In this document: positions 1-5,963 of the stretch, piece by piece
Layout of the letters: each line of letters opens with the position of its first letter
Position numbering within the stretch: the stretch's first letter is position 1
Notes under the pieces: model-generated
Databases searched by the model: none
Seen by the model: the letters and a program-made list of their open reading frames with translations, nothing else
Told to the model about the DNA's origin: nothing
Made by a program: the position numbers and the translations under genes
Source of the DNA: CAVPEW01 sp050247895
GTDB lineage: Bacteria; Actinomycetota; Acidimicrobiia; Acidimicrobiales; VFJN01
Assembly (NCBI GenBank): GCA_050247895.1
Contig: JBFWTJ010000183.1
Location: forward strand, 1 to 8,111
Direction of reading: 5' to 3'
Length of the DNA: 8,111 bases

Positions 1-336
1 GTCGCCGGCGTACTTGCACACCATGCCCAGGGCGTTGTGGGCCAGGGCGGCCTCGACGGTCCGGTCGCCGCCCCGGGCGGTGGCCAGCGCCAGCGCCTCC
101 TCGCAGCGGGTGCGGGCGGTGTCCAGGTCGCCGGCGATGCGGTCCTGGTGCGCGGCGGCCAGGACGGCCTCGAAGCGCAGCGCGCCGTCGCGCCACCCCG
201 GCCGGGCACCGGCCTCGACCAGCGCCAGCGCCCGGTGCGCGGCGGTCCGGGCGGCGCGGGCCTCCCCGGCGCCGTGCAGGCGGTCGACCTCGTCCAGCAG
301 CCGGCGGGCCTCGGCGAGGGGCTCAGGTGTCGTCAT
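1..336 (-). CDS. TPR-type helical repeat protein, N-terminal 112 residues (partial)
   Basis: The reading frame opens with ATG at 336-334 and stays open to the left edge, so only the N-terminus is visible. The protein is almost all amphipathic helix, rich in Ala, Arg and Leu, in the helix-turn-helix rhythm of tetratricopeptide repeats. Examples are residues 26-42 (A-R-A-A-R-T-A-A-H-R-A-L-A-L), 69-88 (G-D-L-D-T-A-R-T-R-C-E-E-A-L-A-L) and 95-112 (E-A-A-L-A-H-N-A-L-G-M-V-C-K-Y-A-G-D). TPR domains usually act as protein-protein scaffolds, in actinobacteria often fused to regulators or CHAT-type peptidases; the partner domain here lies outside the window. The start overlaps the end of the preceding 452-residue gene by 14 bp, so the two are very likely translationally coupled and functionally linked. 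I see no signal peptide. The coding frame is secure and the TPR call is likely; the overall function is unknown. Confidence 0.7.
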   Translation of the reverse strand, partial: MTTPEPLAEARRLLDEVDRLHGAGEARAARTAAHRALALVEAGARPGWRDGALRFEAVLAAAHQDRIAGDLDTARTRCEEALALATARGGDRTVEAALAHNALGMVCKYAGD

Positions 337-1681
337 GCGCCATGGGGTCGGGAAGCGGGTCGGCGCACCCGGCGTCGGCGAGGTCGAGGTGGCGCACCCC
401 GGCCTGCTGGAGGACGCGGGGGATCGGCACCACCCGGAGCAGTGCGTCGCCGCGCCGCAGGTGGAAGTGGCCGGGCCGGTCGAAGCGGAACACCGTGGAG
501 ACCACGGGGTGGAGGTCGCTGTGCACGACGCCGCGGAGCCCTTCGAGCCCCGGACGGTGGATGCCGTCCTGGATCGTCGACCAGCCGGGCGGTACGTCGG
601 CCAGCACCCAGGGCATCACCGCCAGGTAGGGCTCGTCGCGGTGGGGGAACGCCGAGCTGTCGATCGTGTAGGTGCTCAGGGCCTCGACCGTGTCGCGGAC
701 CTCCTCGCCGAACGCGGCGACCCAGGTCCTCACCGCCTGCCGCTGCGCGGGCCCGTCGAGGGGGGACAGGTCGCGCAGGCATCGGCCGTCCCAACGCCCC
801 GTCACGTCGAGGGGGTTGCGCACCTCGCCGAAGGTCACCCGACGTTCGGCCGGCGCGGGGCCGACGCCGCTGGCGGTGGCGTGGCGCGTGAACCAGCGGC
901 CGCGGGGCCGGCCCGGGCCCACGACGACGAGGCGGCAGCGCGCCGGGTGCGCGGCGCGGCGTGGCGCCCGCGCCGTCAGTTGGGCGTAGTCGCCGGCCCG
1001 TCCCTCGGCTCGGCGGCAGGCGTACTCGGGCGTGTAGAAGTCGACGACCCGGCGGCCCACCTCCGGGGCCTGGTCGAGCCGCTCGACGGTGGTCGCCACG
1101 CCCGGCACCACGGGCACCAGGCAGGCGAGCTCCGTGTCGAGCCACAGCTCGTCGCCCACGACCGAGGTCATGTCGAGCTCGATCACCACGGGCACGAAGC
1201 CCTCGTCGCCGGCGATGACCACCTCCTGCACGCCGACCCGGCAACGCCGGTTGTAGGCACCGCTCTGCAGGATGGCGGTGCCCTCTGCGGGGCGTACGAG
1301 GAGCCCGGTCCACAGCGAGAGGAAGCCGGCCCGCCGGCGGACGAGGCCGGCGCGCAGCCGGCGGTGCCAGTAGCCACCGGGGATCAGCAGGCCCCGCCGT
1401 GCCAGGTCGTCGACCACCGGTGCGACGTCCTCGCCGACCTTGTCGTAGGCGGCGTCGGTGAGTCGGAGGTCCCAGCGGCCGTCGGCCTGGCGCTCGAGCA
1501 GTGCCGGCTCGGTCGGGATGAGCTGGCGGCCGAGCGAGCTGCCGTGCAGGACCGGGACGCAGCCCCGCACGGCCCGGTGGGGCAGGGACCCGTCGAGGGT
1601 AGATGACCGCTCGGAGACGGTGAAGAAGCCGTCGAGGGCGTCGACGAGGTCGAACGCGTGAGGGGAGGTCCTGGTCGGCAC
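323..1681 (-). CDS. Unrecognised 452-residue protein downstream of a micro-ORF
   Basis: I do not recognise this family. I chose the GTG at 1681-1679 (M-P-T-R-T-S-P-H-A-F), giving 452 residues. The longest frame starts with a GTG at 1738, inside the hairpin arm at 1710-1742, which makes that start unlikely. Residues 70-100 alternate a short strand with helices and end D-D-L-A-R-R-G-L-L-I-P, which looks like a small winged-helix segment. I can only suggest, weakly, a recognition domain of the kind found in peptide-modifying enzymes. Residues 120-215 are strand-rich (L-Q-S-G-A-Y-N-R-R-C-R-V; F-V-P-V-V-I-E-L-D; E-L-W-L-D-T-E-L-A-C-L-V-P-V-V). A late H-S-D-L-H lies at 387-391. There is no P-loop, radical-SAM cysteine motif, P450 heme loop, transmembrane segment or signal peptide. 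The gene follows the 16-residue ORF and the hairpin, and overlaps the TPR gene by 14 bp. It could be an enzyme acting on the micro-ORF product, but that is inference. Confidence 0.62.
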   Translation of the reverse strand: MPTRTSPHAFDLVDALDGFFTVSERSSTLDGSLPHRAVRGCVPVLHGSSLGRQLIPTEPALLERQADGRWDLRLTDAAYDKVGEDVAPVVDDLARRGLLIPGGYWHRRLRAGLVRRRAGFLSLWTGLLVRPAEGTAILQSGAYNRRCRVGVQEVVIAGDEGFVPVVIELDMTSVVGDELWLDTELACLVPVVPGVATTVERLDQAPEVGRRVVDFYTPEYACRRAEGRAGDYAQLTARAPRRAAHPARCRLVVVGPGRPRGRWFTRHATASGVGPAPAERRVTFGEVRNPLDVTGRWDGRCLRDLSPLDGPAQRQAVRTWVAAFGEEVRDTVEALSTYTIDSSAFPHRDEPYLAVMPWVLADVPPGWSTIQDGIHRPGLEGLRGVVHSDLHPVVSTVFRFDRPGHFHLRRGDALLRVVPIPRVLQQAGVRHLDLADAGCADPLPDPMAHDDT

Positions 1682-1709
1682 GATCGTCCCGGTGGGGCTC
1701 GTCGCGGGC

Positions 1710-1742
1710 CGGTGTGGCCGCGGAGGACCCGCGGCCACACCG
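1710..1742 (-). terminator. Perfect 14-bp hairpin between micro-ORF and downstream gene (attenuator or processing hairpin)
   Basis: The arms at 1710-1723 and 1729-1742 are perfectly complementary over 14 bp around a 5-nt loop (1724-1728). On the minus strand the hairpin begins 7 nt after the micro-ORF stop codon and ends about 28 nt before the chosen start of the 452-residue gene. No T-run follows it. It may therefore be a U-less actinobacterial terminator, a partial terminator that lowers downstream expression relative to the peptide, or an RNA stability element. Confidence 0.65.
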
Positions 1743-1749
1743 AGCGCGT

Positions 1750-1800
1750 TCAGACGTTCTCGTTGTGCTGGAGAACCGGGCCGAGCTTGCGGGTCGTCAT
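1750..1800 (-). CDS. 16-residue micro-ORF, candidate precursor or leader peptide
   Basis: ATG at 1800-1798 and TGA at 1752-1750 encode MTTRKLGPVLQHNENV. Upstream on the minus strand is a strong purine-rich ribosome-binding site (GGAAGGGAGGG, 1808-1818) at good spacing, the best Shine-Dalgarno sequence in this part of the window. The peptide is basic at the N-terminus (T-T-R-K) and polar at the C-terminus (Q-H-N-E-N-V). It has no Cys, Ser, Trp or Tyr and no run of one amino acid, which argues against classical amino-acid attenuation. The stop is followed 7 nt later by the perfect hairpin and then by an unrecognised protein and a TPR protein. This layout is common for ribosomal-peptide precursors expressed above their modification genes, but also fits a translated regulatory leader. 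I do not recognise the peptide family, and conservation has not been tested. Confidence 0.5.
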   Translation of the reverse strand: MTTRKLGPVLQHNENV

Positions 1801-1909
1801 CGTGTTCCCTCCCTTCCGTGTCGGGACGCGCCCTGACGGCGCGCTCCGAAGGAGGCAGACGACCCAGGACGGGCGACCTAACAGGCGCTCGGTCTAACGT
1901 GGGAGCAAC

Positions 1910-1924
1910 GTTCGTTTGACGTAA
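1910..1924. promoter_or_regulatory. Operator-like near-palindrome, distal site of control region 1
   Basis: GTTCGTTTGACGTAA matches the best-formed copy at 7723-7737 (TTACGTTTGACGTAA) at 13 of 15 positions. It lies 52 bp upstream of the second site in the same control region, between the micro-ORF and the crotonase operon. The size and symmetry suit a TetR-family dimer. The regulator identity is inferred only. Confidence 0.6.
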
Positions 1925-1933
1925 GGGACCGGC

Positions 1934-1962
1934 TTGTGGGGCAGTCGGGTCCCAGATAGTCT
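1934..1962 (+). promoter_or_regulatory. Promoter of the crotonase operon
   Basis: A -35 TTGTGG (1934-1939) and a -10 TAGTCT (1957-1962) are separated by 17 bp. The expected transcript start, about 1969, falls inside the operator at 1962-1976, an ideal place for repression. This leaves a leader of about 60 nt, with GAGAGGGG lying 9 nt or so upstream of the ATG at 2029. Confidence 0.5.
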
Positions 1963-1976
1963 TACGTTGAACGTTA
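1962..1976. promoter_or_regulatory. Operator-like palindrome at the crotonase promoter start site
   Basis: TTACGTTGAACGTTA contains a perfect 11-bp palindrome, ACGTT-G-AACGT, extended by an outer T/A pair. It covers the end of the -10 element and the predicted transcript start of the crotonase operon. It corresponds in position and sequence to the site at 7775-7789 in the other control region. Confidence 0.65.
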
Positions 1977-2028
1977 AATCTCGCCGGACGCGAGATCGAG
2001 GGATCGAGATCGAGAGGGGACCCGCACG

Positions 2029-2820
2029 ATGGCTGATGTCGAGCGCACCGACCACGAGACCCTGTACGTGGAGAAGCACGTGGCCGAGCGGTACGCGGTG
2101 GTGACCTTGCACCGGCCCGACAAGCTCAACGCGGGGAGCCCGACGCTGTTCCACGAGGTGGGCCAGGTCATCCAGGGCTTCGACGGTGACGACGGCGTGC
2201 AGGCCATCGTGATCACCGGGGGCGATTCCAAGGCGTTCTCGGCCGGGGCGGACCTGGGTGGGATGACCTTCGACGACATGGGGACCTGCGCCTGGTTCAT
2301 CCGCCGGTGCCACGAGGCGTTCGAGTCGATCGAGCGGTTGCCGAAGCTGGTGATCGCGGCGGTGAACGGGTATGCGTTCGGCTTCGGCCTCGAGCTCACC
2401 TTGGCCTGCGACCTGGTCCTGGCTTCGGACAAGGCCCGGTTCTCGTTGCGGGAGATGAACCACGGCCTGCTGCCGGCGGTCACCGTGACCCGGGGGATCG
2501 ACATGATCGGTCGGCGCAAGGTCGCGTGGATGGCCTACACGTCGGAGGACTTCACCGCCGAGGAGGCTCGGGAGTACGGGTTCGTGAACAAGGTCGTGCC
2601 CCACGAGGAGCTGGTCCCGACCTACGAGGAGCTGGCCGCGCGGATGGCCAAGCGGGCGCCGTTGGCGGTGGCCCAGACCAAGCGGCTGCTGACCCTGCAG
2701 GCCGGTGAGCACTACCGGGCCGGCGAGACGCTGATGCCGATGATCTTCGCCAGCGAGGACGTCGAGGAGGGCCGCAAGGCGTTCGAGGAGCGCCGCGAGC
2801 CCGACTTCAAGGGCCGCTGA
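2029..2820 (+). CDS. Enoyl-CoA hydratase/isomerase (crotonase superfamily)
   Basis: This 263-residue protein has the usual crotonase length and layout and acts on CoA thioesters in the cytosol, most likely hydrating or isomerising an enoyl-CoA. The first oxyanion-hole segment is K-A-F-S-A-G-A-D-L (residues 68-76). The second is N-G-Y-A-F-G-F-G-L-E-L-T-L-A-C-D (113-128). Glu122 and Glu142 (in L-R-E-M-N-H-G-L-L-P) stand where the two catalytic glutamates of hydratases such as rat ECH sit, so hydratase activity is plausible. The loop that is usually P-G-x-G-G-T-Q-R reads P-A-V-T-V-T-R (149-155), an uncommon variant. The C-terminal F-E-E-R-R-E-P-D-F-K is typical. It is the first gene of a four-gene operon behind a promoter covered by an operator. 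The substrate is unknown. Despite similar names, this is not a close copy of the crotonase at 6925-7701. Confidence 0.92.
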   Translation: MADVERTDHETLYVEKHVAERYAVVTLHRPDKLNAGSPTLFHEVGQVIQGFDGDDGVQAIVITGGDSKAFSAGADLGGMTFDDMGTCAWFIRRCHEAFESIERLPKLVIAAVNGYAFGFGLELTLACDLVLASDKARFSLREMNHGLLPAVTVTRGIDMIGRRKVAWMAYTSEDFTAEEAREYGFVNKVVPHEELVPTYEELAARMAKRAPLAVAQTKRLLTLQAGEHYRAGETLMPMIFASEDVEEGRKAFEERREPDFKGR

Positions 2821-2870
2821 GCCCGAGCAACCCGGCAACGATCGCGATTCACGAGGGGAAGGGGAGCGAT

Positions 2871-3869
2871 ATGGGATTGAAGGCCATCGACCCGGCCGAC
2901 GAGGGCATGCACGAGCCCACCGACCACCCGCAGTTCAACGAGTCGATGTACTACAACTTCGTCGATTCGGGCAGCGGGTTCGCGGTGCTCATCCGGATGG
3001 GGAACCGGGTCAACGAGGGCTACGCCGAGTGCACGGTGCTCGTCTACCTGCCCGACGGGGGCGCGGCGATCCGCTTCGACCGGGCACCCATCACCGCCAA
3101 CGACAAGTTCGACGCCGCCGGGCTGAAGTTCGAGGTCGTCGAGCCGCTCCGCCACGTGCGGGTCACCTTCGACGGCACGGCCAACCGGCTGGCCAAGGGC
3201 ACCGACCTGGCCAACCCGAAGGAGGCGCTGGGGAGCTCGCCCGTCGTGCCGCTGTCCCTCACGCTGGACTACGACGCCATCCAGCTCCACGGGATGGGCG
3301 AGTCCGACGACGGCGGCCTGGCCGGGGGGTCCTCCACCATCGCCACCGGCCACTACCAGGGTCCCCAGCGGGTCACCGGCAGCATCGAGCTCGACGGCGA
3401 GCGCTTCGAGGTCAAGGGCCTCGGCTTCCGCGACCACTCGTGGGGCCCCCGCATCTGGCAGGGCCCGCAGTGGTGGCGCTGGATCTCGTGCCTGGCCGAC
3501 GAGAACAACGGCTTCGTCGGCTGGATCACCAAGGTCGACGGCGAGGTGCAGCCGGCCACCGGCATGGTCCTCAAGGACGGCGAGATCGACCTGGTCAACG
3601 CGGTCGAGATCACCAGCACCTACGGCGAGGACGCCCCGCACTACCCCGAGTCGGTCGACATCACCCTGACCACGACCAAGGGCACGACGCACCACGCCAG
3701 CGGCACGGTGTTCCACAACGTGCCGCTGCGCCACCGCCGCGACGGCACCGTGGCCCGGCTGGCCGAGGTGATCGCCAAGTACGACTTCGACGGCCTCGAG
3801 GCGTACGGGATCATGGAGTACCACGACCTCATGGACGGTGACGTCCCCGCCGGTATCGGCGAGGCCTGA
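2871..3869 (+). CDS. Lipocalin-like (AttH/CrtC-type, DUF7064/7065-like) protein
   Basis: A 332-residue protein made mostly of beta strands, with the hallmark G-L-G-F-R-D-H-S-W-G-P-R-I-W at residues 183-196, then W-W-R-W at 201-204. From memory, this R-D-H-S-W-G signature belongs to the two-domain lipocalin-like proteins related to AttH and carotenoid hydratase CrtC, annotated as DUF7064/7065 in actinobacteria, often beside lipid or steroid catabolic genes. The His and Trp would line a pocket for a hydrophobic ligand. Whether this member is a hydratase or only a binding protein is unknown. There is no signal peptide, so it is probably cytosolic. The ATG at 2871 has an excellent ribosome-binding site (AAGGGGAG) about 5 nt upstream and lies 50 nt after the crotonase stop. 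It probably handles the same lipophilic substrate as its operon partners; that is inference. Confidence 0.75.
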   Translation: MGLKAIDPADEGMHEPTDHPQFNESMYYNFVDSGSGFAVLIRMGNRVNEGYAECTVLVYLPDGGAAIRFDRAPITANDKFDAAGLKFEVVEPLRHVRVTFDGTANRLAKGTDLANPKEALGSSPVVPLSLTLDYDAIQLHGMGESDDGGLAGGSSTIATGHYQGPQRVTGSIELDGERFEVKGLGFRDHSWGPRIWQGPQWWRWISCLADENNGFVGWITKVDGEVQPATGMVLKDGEIDLVNAVEITSTYGEDAPHYPESVDITLTTTKGTTHHASGTVFHNVPLRHRRDGTVARLAEVIAKYDFDGLEAYGIMEYHDLMDGDVPAGIGEA

Positions 3870-3870
3870 G

Positions 3871-4386
3871 GTGCGGCCCGACCCCGACGAGCTGCTCCGC
3901 CTCATGCGGAAGTCGCTCAAGACGGTGGTCACGCCCGCGGTCTCCGAGGAGTGGCCCACCTACGTGGCCAAGTCGATCGAACGGATGCTCGAGCACCTCG
4001 AGCGCCGGTGGGAGCACGAGATCCGCTTCCTGGCCGACGACACCGAGGAGATGCGCGAGCTGTTCGCCAAGCTCAAGGTCGAGCTGGCCGGGGCCGGGGG
4101 ACCGGCGGCTGACGCGGTCCAGGAGGTGGTCGGCGAGCTCGACCAGCTCCTGGACGAGCCGTCGCTGGCGTCACGGGCGGTCGTCTACGACGACCTCAGC
4201 GCCGAGAACCAGGCCCACCGGGCCGCACTGGAGAAGCTCGTGCTCGCCCTCGATGACGCGCAGGGCGAGGAGCGGGCCGAGGCCAGCCGGGTGCCGATCC
4301 GTGCCTACCTGAAGCGCCAGCTCGCCCGTGACGTGGAGCTGGCCGAGCCGACGTTCATGCGCTTCGGCGCCCCCACGCCCAAGTAG
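3871..4386 (+). CDS. Small helical protein of unknown function
   Basis: I do not recognise this family. The chosen GTG start at 3871 follows the preceding TGA by one base (TGAGGTG), which implies translational coupling and gives 171 residues. An in-frame GTG at 3838 would overlap the upstream gene by 32 bp and is less likely. The protein is nearly all helix and highly charged. Residues 5-20 and 27-70 (S-I-E-R-M-L-E-H-L-E-R-R-W-E-H-E and onward) form long amphipathic helices, followed by a Gly/Ala linker near 74-80, a helix at 81-95 and another at 108-135. The C-terminus (L-A-E-P-T-F-M-R-F-G) is more hydrophobic. There are no cysteines, catalytic motifs or membrane segments. Placed directly before a kinase-like gene, it may be a partner or accessory subunit of that protein. 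Confidence 0.75.
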   Translation: MRPDPDELLRLMRKSLKTVVTPAVSEEWPTYVAKSIERMLEHLERRWEHEIRFLADDTEEMRELFAKLKVELAGAGGPAADAVQEVVGELDQLLDEPSLASRAVVYDDLSAENQAHRAALEKLVLALDDAQGEERAEASRVPIRAYLKRQLARDVELAEPTFMRFGAPTPK

Positions 4387-4405
4387 CCCGGAGGACGGGG
4401 AGACG

Positions 4406-5404
4406 ATGGACCAGGAACGCTTCCAGGAGTACTTCCGCGCCCGGATGCCCGAGCACCCCGACCTGACCGTCGTGGGCCTCCGGCGCATCGCGGGCGGCAT
4501 GTCGCGCGAGACGTGGTTCGCCGACGTGTCCTACGACGGCGGCCCCGAGCGCGACGTGCGGTTCACGGTGCGCCTCGACCACCCCAACGGCTCGGTCGCG
4601 CCGACGCCGCTGGTGTGGGAGTACAAGGTCCTCGACGGGCTGACCCGGACCTCGGTGCCCGCGGCCACGCCCCTGTGGTTCGAGGAGGACCCCGACCTGA
4701 TCGGCCGGGCGCCGTTCTACGTGCGCGACAACGTCCCGGGCACCGCCGCCTTCCGGGAGCTGTTCGCCGAGGGCGCCGACGAGCGCCGGGCCTCGGTGGG
4801 CCGCCACCTGGCCGAGCTGCTGGCCGACGTGCACACCGCCGACTGGGAGGCGGCCGGCTTCGGCGAGTTCATGCGGGTCCCCCAGGCCCCCGAGGACTGC
4901 GCCCGCTTCGAGCTCGAGAAGTACCGGGCCCACTGGGACGCGCATCGCATCGAGCCCCAGCCCATCGTGGCCGAGACCCTGTCCTGGCTGGCCCGCAACG
5001 CCCCCACCTCGGTGCAGCGGGTGTCGCTGATCTGGGGCGACGTGGGCCTGGGCAACTTCATCTTCGAGGGCGACCACATCACCGCGCTGACCGACTGGGA
5101 GCAGGCCCACCTGGGCGATCCCATGAAGGACTGGGCCTTCGCGCTCTGGCGCGGCGCGGACAGCCTGCTGCCCCGCGAGGAGATGTTCCGCATCTACGAG
5201 CAGCGCTCGGGCCTGACCGTCGACCTCGACGCGGTCGCCTACTACCAGCCGTTCATCAACGCCATGAACGTCCTCACGACGTCGTCGCTGATCCCGCGCA
5301 TCCTCGACGGGAGCTTCGAAGACGTGACGTTCGCCCGGCTGGCGATGGGCATGCCGTTCCAGTGCCTGGAGGACGGCTTCCCGGCGATCGCCGGGTCGAG
5401 CTAG
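4406..5404 (+). CDS. Aminoglycoside-phosphotransferase-fold (APH/ACAD10-11-like) kinase family protein
   Basis: A 332-residue protein of the APH/choline-kinase fold. The nucleotide loop is R-I-A-G-G-M-S-R-E-T-W (27-37). The catalytic segment is L-I-W-G-D-V-G-L-G-N-F-I-F (208-220) with Asp212 and Asn217. The metal-binding segment is L-T-D-W-E-Q-A-H-L-G-D-P (228-239) with Asp230. Trp210 replaces the usual His of H-G-D, as I recall for the ACAD10/11-related branch, whose members are linked to hydroxyacyl-CoA or lipid catabolism rather than drug resistance. A role in phosphorylating a hydroxylated lipid intermediate fits the operon, but the substrate is unknown. The ATG at 4406 has GGGGAG just upstream. 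A longer frame from 4328 overlaps the preceding gene and is unlikely. The TAG at 5402-5404 overlaps the stop of the convergent MerR gene. Confidence 0.88.
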   Translation: MDQERFQEYFRARMPEHPDLTVVGLRRIAGGMSRETWFADVSYDGGPERDVRFTVRLDHPNGSVAPTPLVWEYKVLDGLTRTSVPAATPLWFEEDPDLIGRAPFYVRDNVPGTAAFRELFAEGADERRASVGRHLAELLADVHTADWEAAGFGEFMRVPQAPEDCARFELEKYRAHWDAHRIEPQPIVAETLSWLARNAPTSVQRVSLIWGDVGLGNFIFEGDHITALTDWEQAHLGDPMKDWAFALWRGADSLLPREEMFRIYEQRSGLTVDLDAVAYYQPFINAMNVLTTSSLIPRILDGSFEDVTFARLAMGMPFQCLEDGFPAIAGSS

Positions 5405-5847
5405 CGGCTCTCGCCGAGCAGGCCCACCAGGTGGGCGACGCGGTCCTGCGGGTCGACCGGGTCGTTGCCCGTGCCGTACTCGTTGAGGATCTCGCGCAGC
5501 CGGCTGAGGACCCGGATCTTGTGCTCCAGCGAGGTCATGCGGTCGAGCACGATCTCGGCCGCCTGGGTGCGCTGCCGCTCGGACATGGGCCGGCCGAGCG
5601 CCATCCGGCCGAGGAGCTTGATCTCCTCCAGGGTGAAGCCGAGCTCCTTGAGGGCCAGCGCGCCCTCGATGTAGAAGCGGTACTCGGCCGGGTACTTGCG
5701 GGTGCCGCCGGCCGAGCGGGGAGGCTCGGGCAGGATGCCGAGCTCCTCGTAGTACCGGATCGTGCGGCTGCTCACGCCGGTCTCGGAGGCGAGCCGGCCG
5801 ATGCTGATCAGCTCCTCACCGTTGCCCGCGCTCTGTGTGACTGCCAA
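5401..5847 (-). CDS. MerR-family transcriptional regulator
   Basis: A 148-residue protein. A MerR winged helix begins at residues 14-40 (I-S-I-G-R-L-A-S-E-T-G-V-S-S-R-T-I-R-Y-Y-E-E) and continues with L-G-I-L-P-E-P-P-R and G-G-T-R-K-Y. The second helix pair includes A-L-K-E-L-G-F-T-L-E-E-I-K-L-L. The dimerisation coiled coil is about 95-122. There is no cysteine anywhere, so it does not sense metal or redox through thiols. The C-terminal effector region is short, so it may respond to a small molecule or partner. The start is TTG at 5847-5845, supported by AGGAG six nt upstream. It lies 116 bp downstream of the LLM oxidoreductase gene and has its own promoter, so it may regulate that unit or itself. 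Its TAG shares CTAG with the convergent kinase gene. Confidence 0.88.
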   Translation of the reverse strand: MAVTQSAGNGEELISIGRLASETGVSSRTIRYYEELGILPEPPRSAGGTRKYPAEYRFYIEGALALKELGFTLEEIKLLGRMALGRPMSERQRTQAAEIVLDRMTSLEHKIRVLSRLREILNEYGTGNDPVDPQDRVAHLVGLLGESR

Positions 5848-5892
5848 CGTTCGCTCCTGGGGGTTCCGTCGCCTCGCCGCGAAGGTGGCCCC

Positions 5893-5920
5893 ACTGTAGT
5901 TGGCGGATCCTTCCGTCGAA
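5893..5920 (-). promoter_or_regulatory. Promoter of the MerR-family gene
   Basis: On the minus strand, -35 TTCGAC (complement of 5915-5920) and -10 TACAGT (complement of 5893-5898) are separated by 16 bp. The expected start, about 5886, leaves a leader of about 40 nt carrying AGGAG before the TTG start. The spacing is 16 bp, not the 19-20 bp of classical MerR-activated promoters. Confidence 0.4.
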
Positions 5921-5934
5921 CGTCACACTCGCGG

Positions 5935-5963
5935 TCGGGGCCCCACCCCCGGGGCGACCCCGA
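5935..5963 (-). terminator. GC hairpin immediately after the LLM oxidoreductase stop
   Basis: On the minus strand, TCGGGG (5963-5958) pairs with CCCCGA (5940-5935). An inner CCCC/GGGG stem is set off by a 3-nt bulge. The hairpin starts one base after the TGA of the oxidoreductase gene and precedes the MerR promoter, so it could end the crotonase-oxidoreductase transcript. There is no T-run. Confidence 0.4.

Larger units (their letters stand above)
1743..2028. other. Divergent control region between the micro-ORF unit and the crotonase operon
   Basis: Outside the micro-ORF this stretch has no convincing gene. It holds the micro-ORF ribosome-binding site, a 6-bp GC hairpin with a 5-nt loop (1827-1843) in the micro-ORF leader, two operator-like sites (1910-1924 and 1962-1976), and the plus-strand promoter at 1934-1962. 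A 6-bp inverted repeat (1925-1930 with 1948-1953) overlaps that promoter. I could not assign a convincing minus-strand -35/-10 pair for the micro-ORF; TAGACC (complement of 1891-1896) is the best weak -10. Confidence 0.55.

Noticed and set aside
509..523. H-S-D-L-H at residues 387-391 of the 452-residue protein as a kinase H-x-D-L-H motif
   Set aside because: No following Asn, no downstream Asp metal motif and no nucleotide loop are present, so the match is probably chance.
14..1606. Very long plus-strand open frame (530 codons)
   Set aside because: It is the antisense shadow of the TPR and 452-residue genes. The product is low-complexity Arg/Gly/Ala with no domain, and high GC removes stop codons in this frame.
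1682..1738. Upstream extension of the 452-residue protein to the GTG at 1738
   Set aside because: That start lies inside a perfect hairpin arm, and the added residues are Pro/Arg-rich without pattern. The GTG at 1681 is preferred, though not proven.
1827..1843. 6-bp GC hairpin in the micro-ORF leader as a riboswitch
   Set aside because: It is too small and generic. No known riboswitch core is visible, and such stems are expected at this GC content.
2712..3959. 415-codon minus-strand frame
   Set aside because: It is antisense to the lipocalin-like gene, which has a clear start, ribosome-binding site and motif.
5843..5856. CCAACGTTCG near the MerR start as another operator of the shared motif
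   Set aside because: It shares only the AACGTT core and lacks the TTACGT arm. It also overlaps the start codon and ribosome-binding site.
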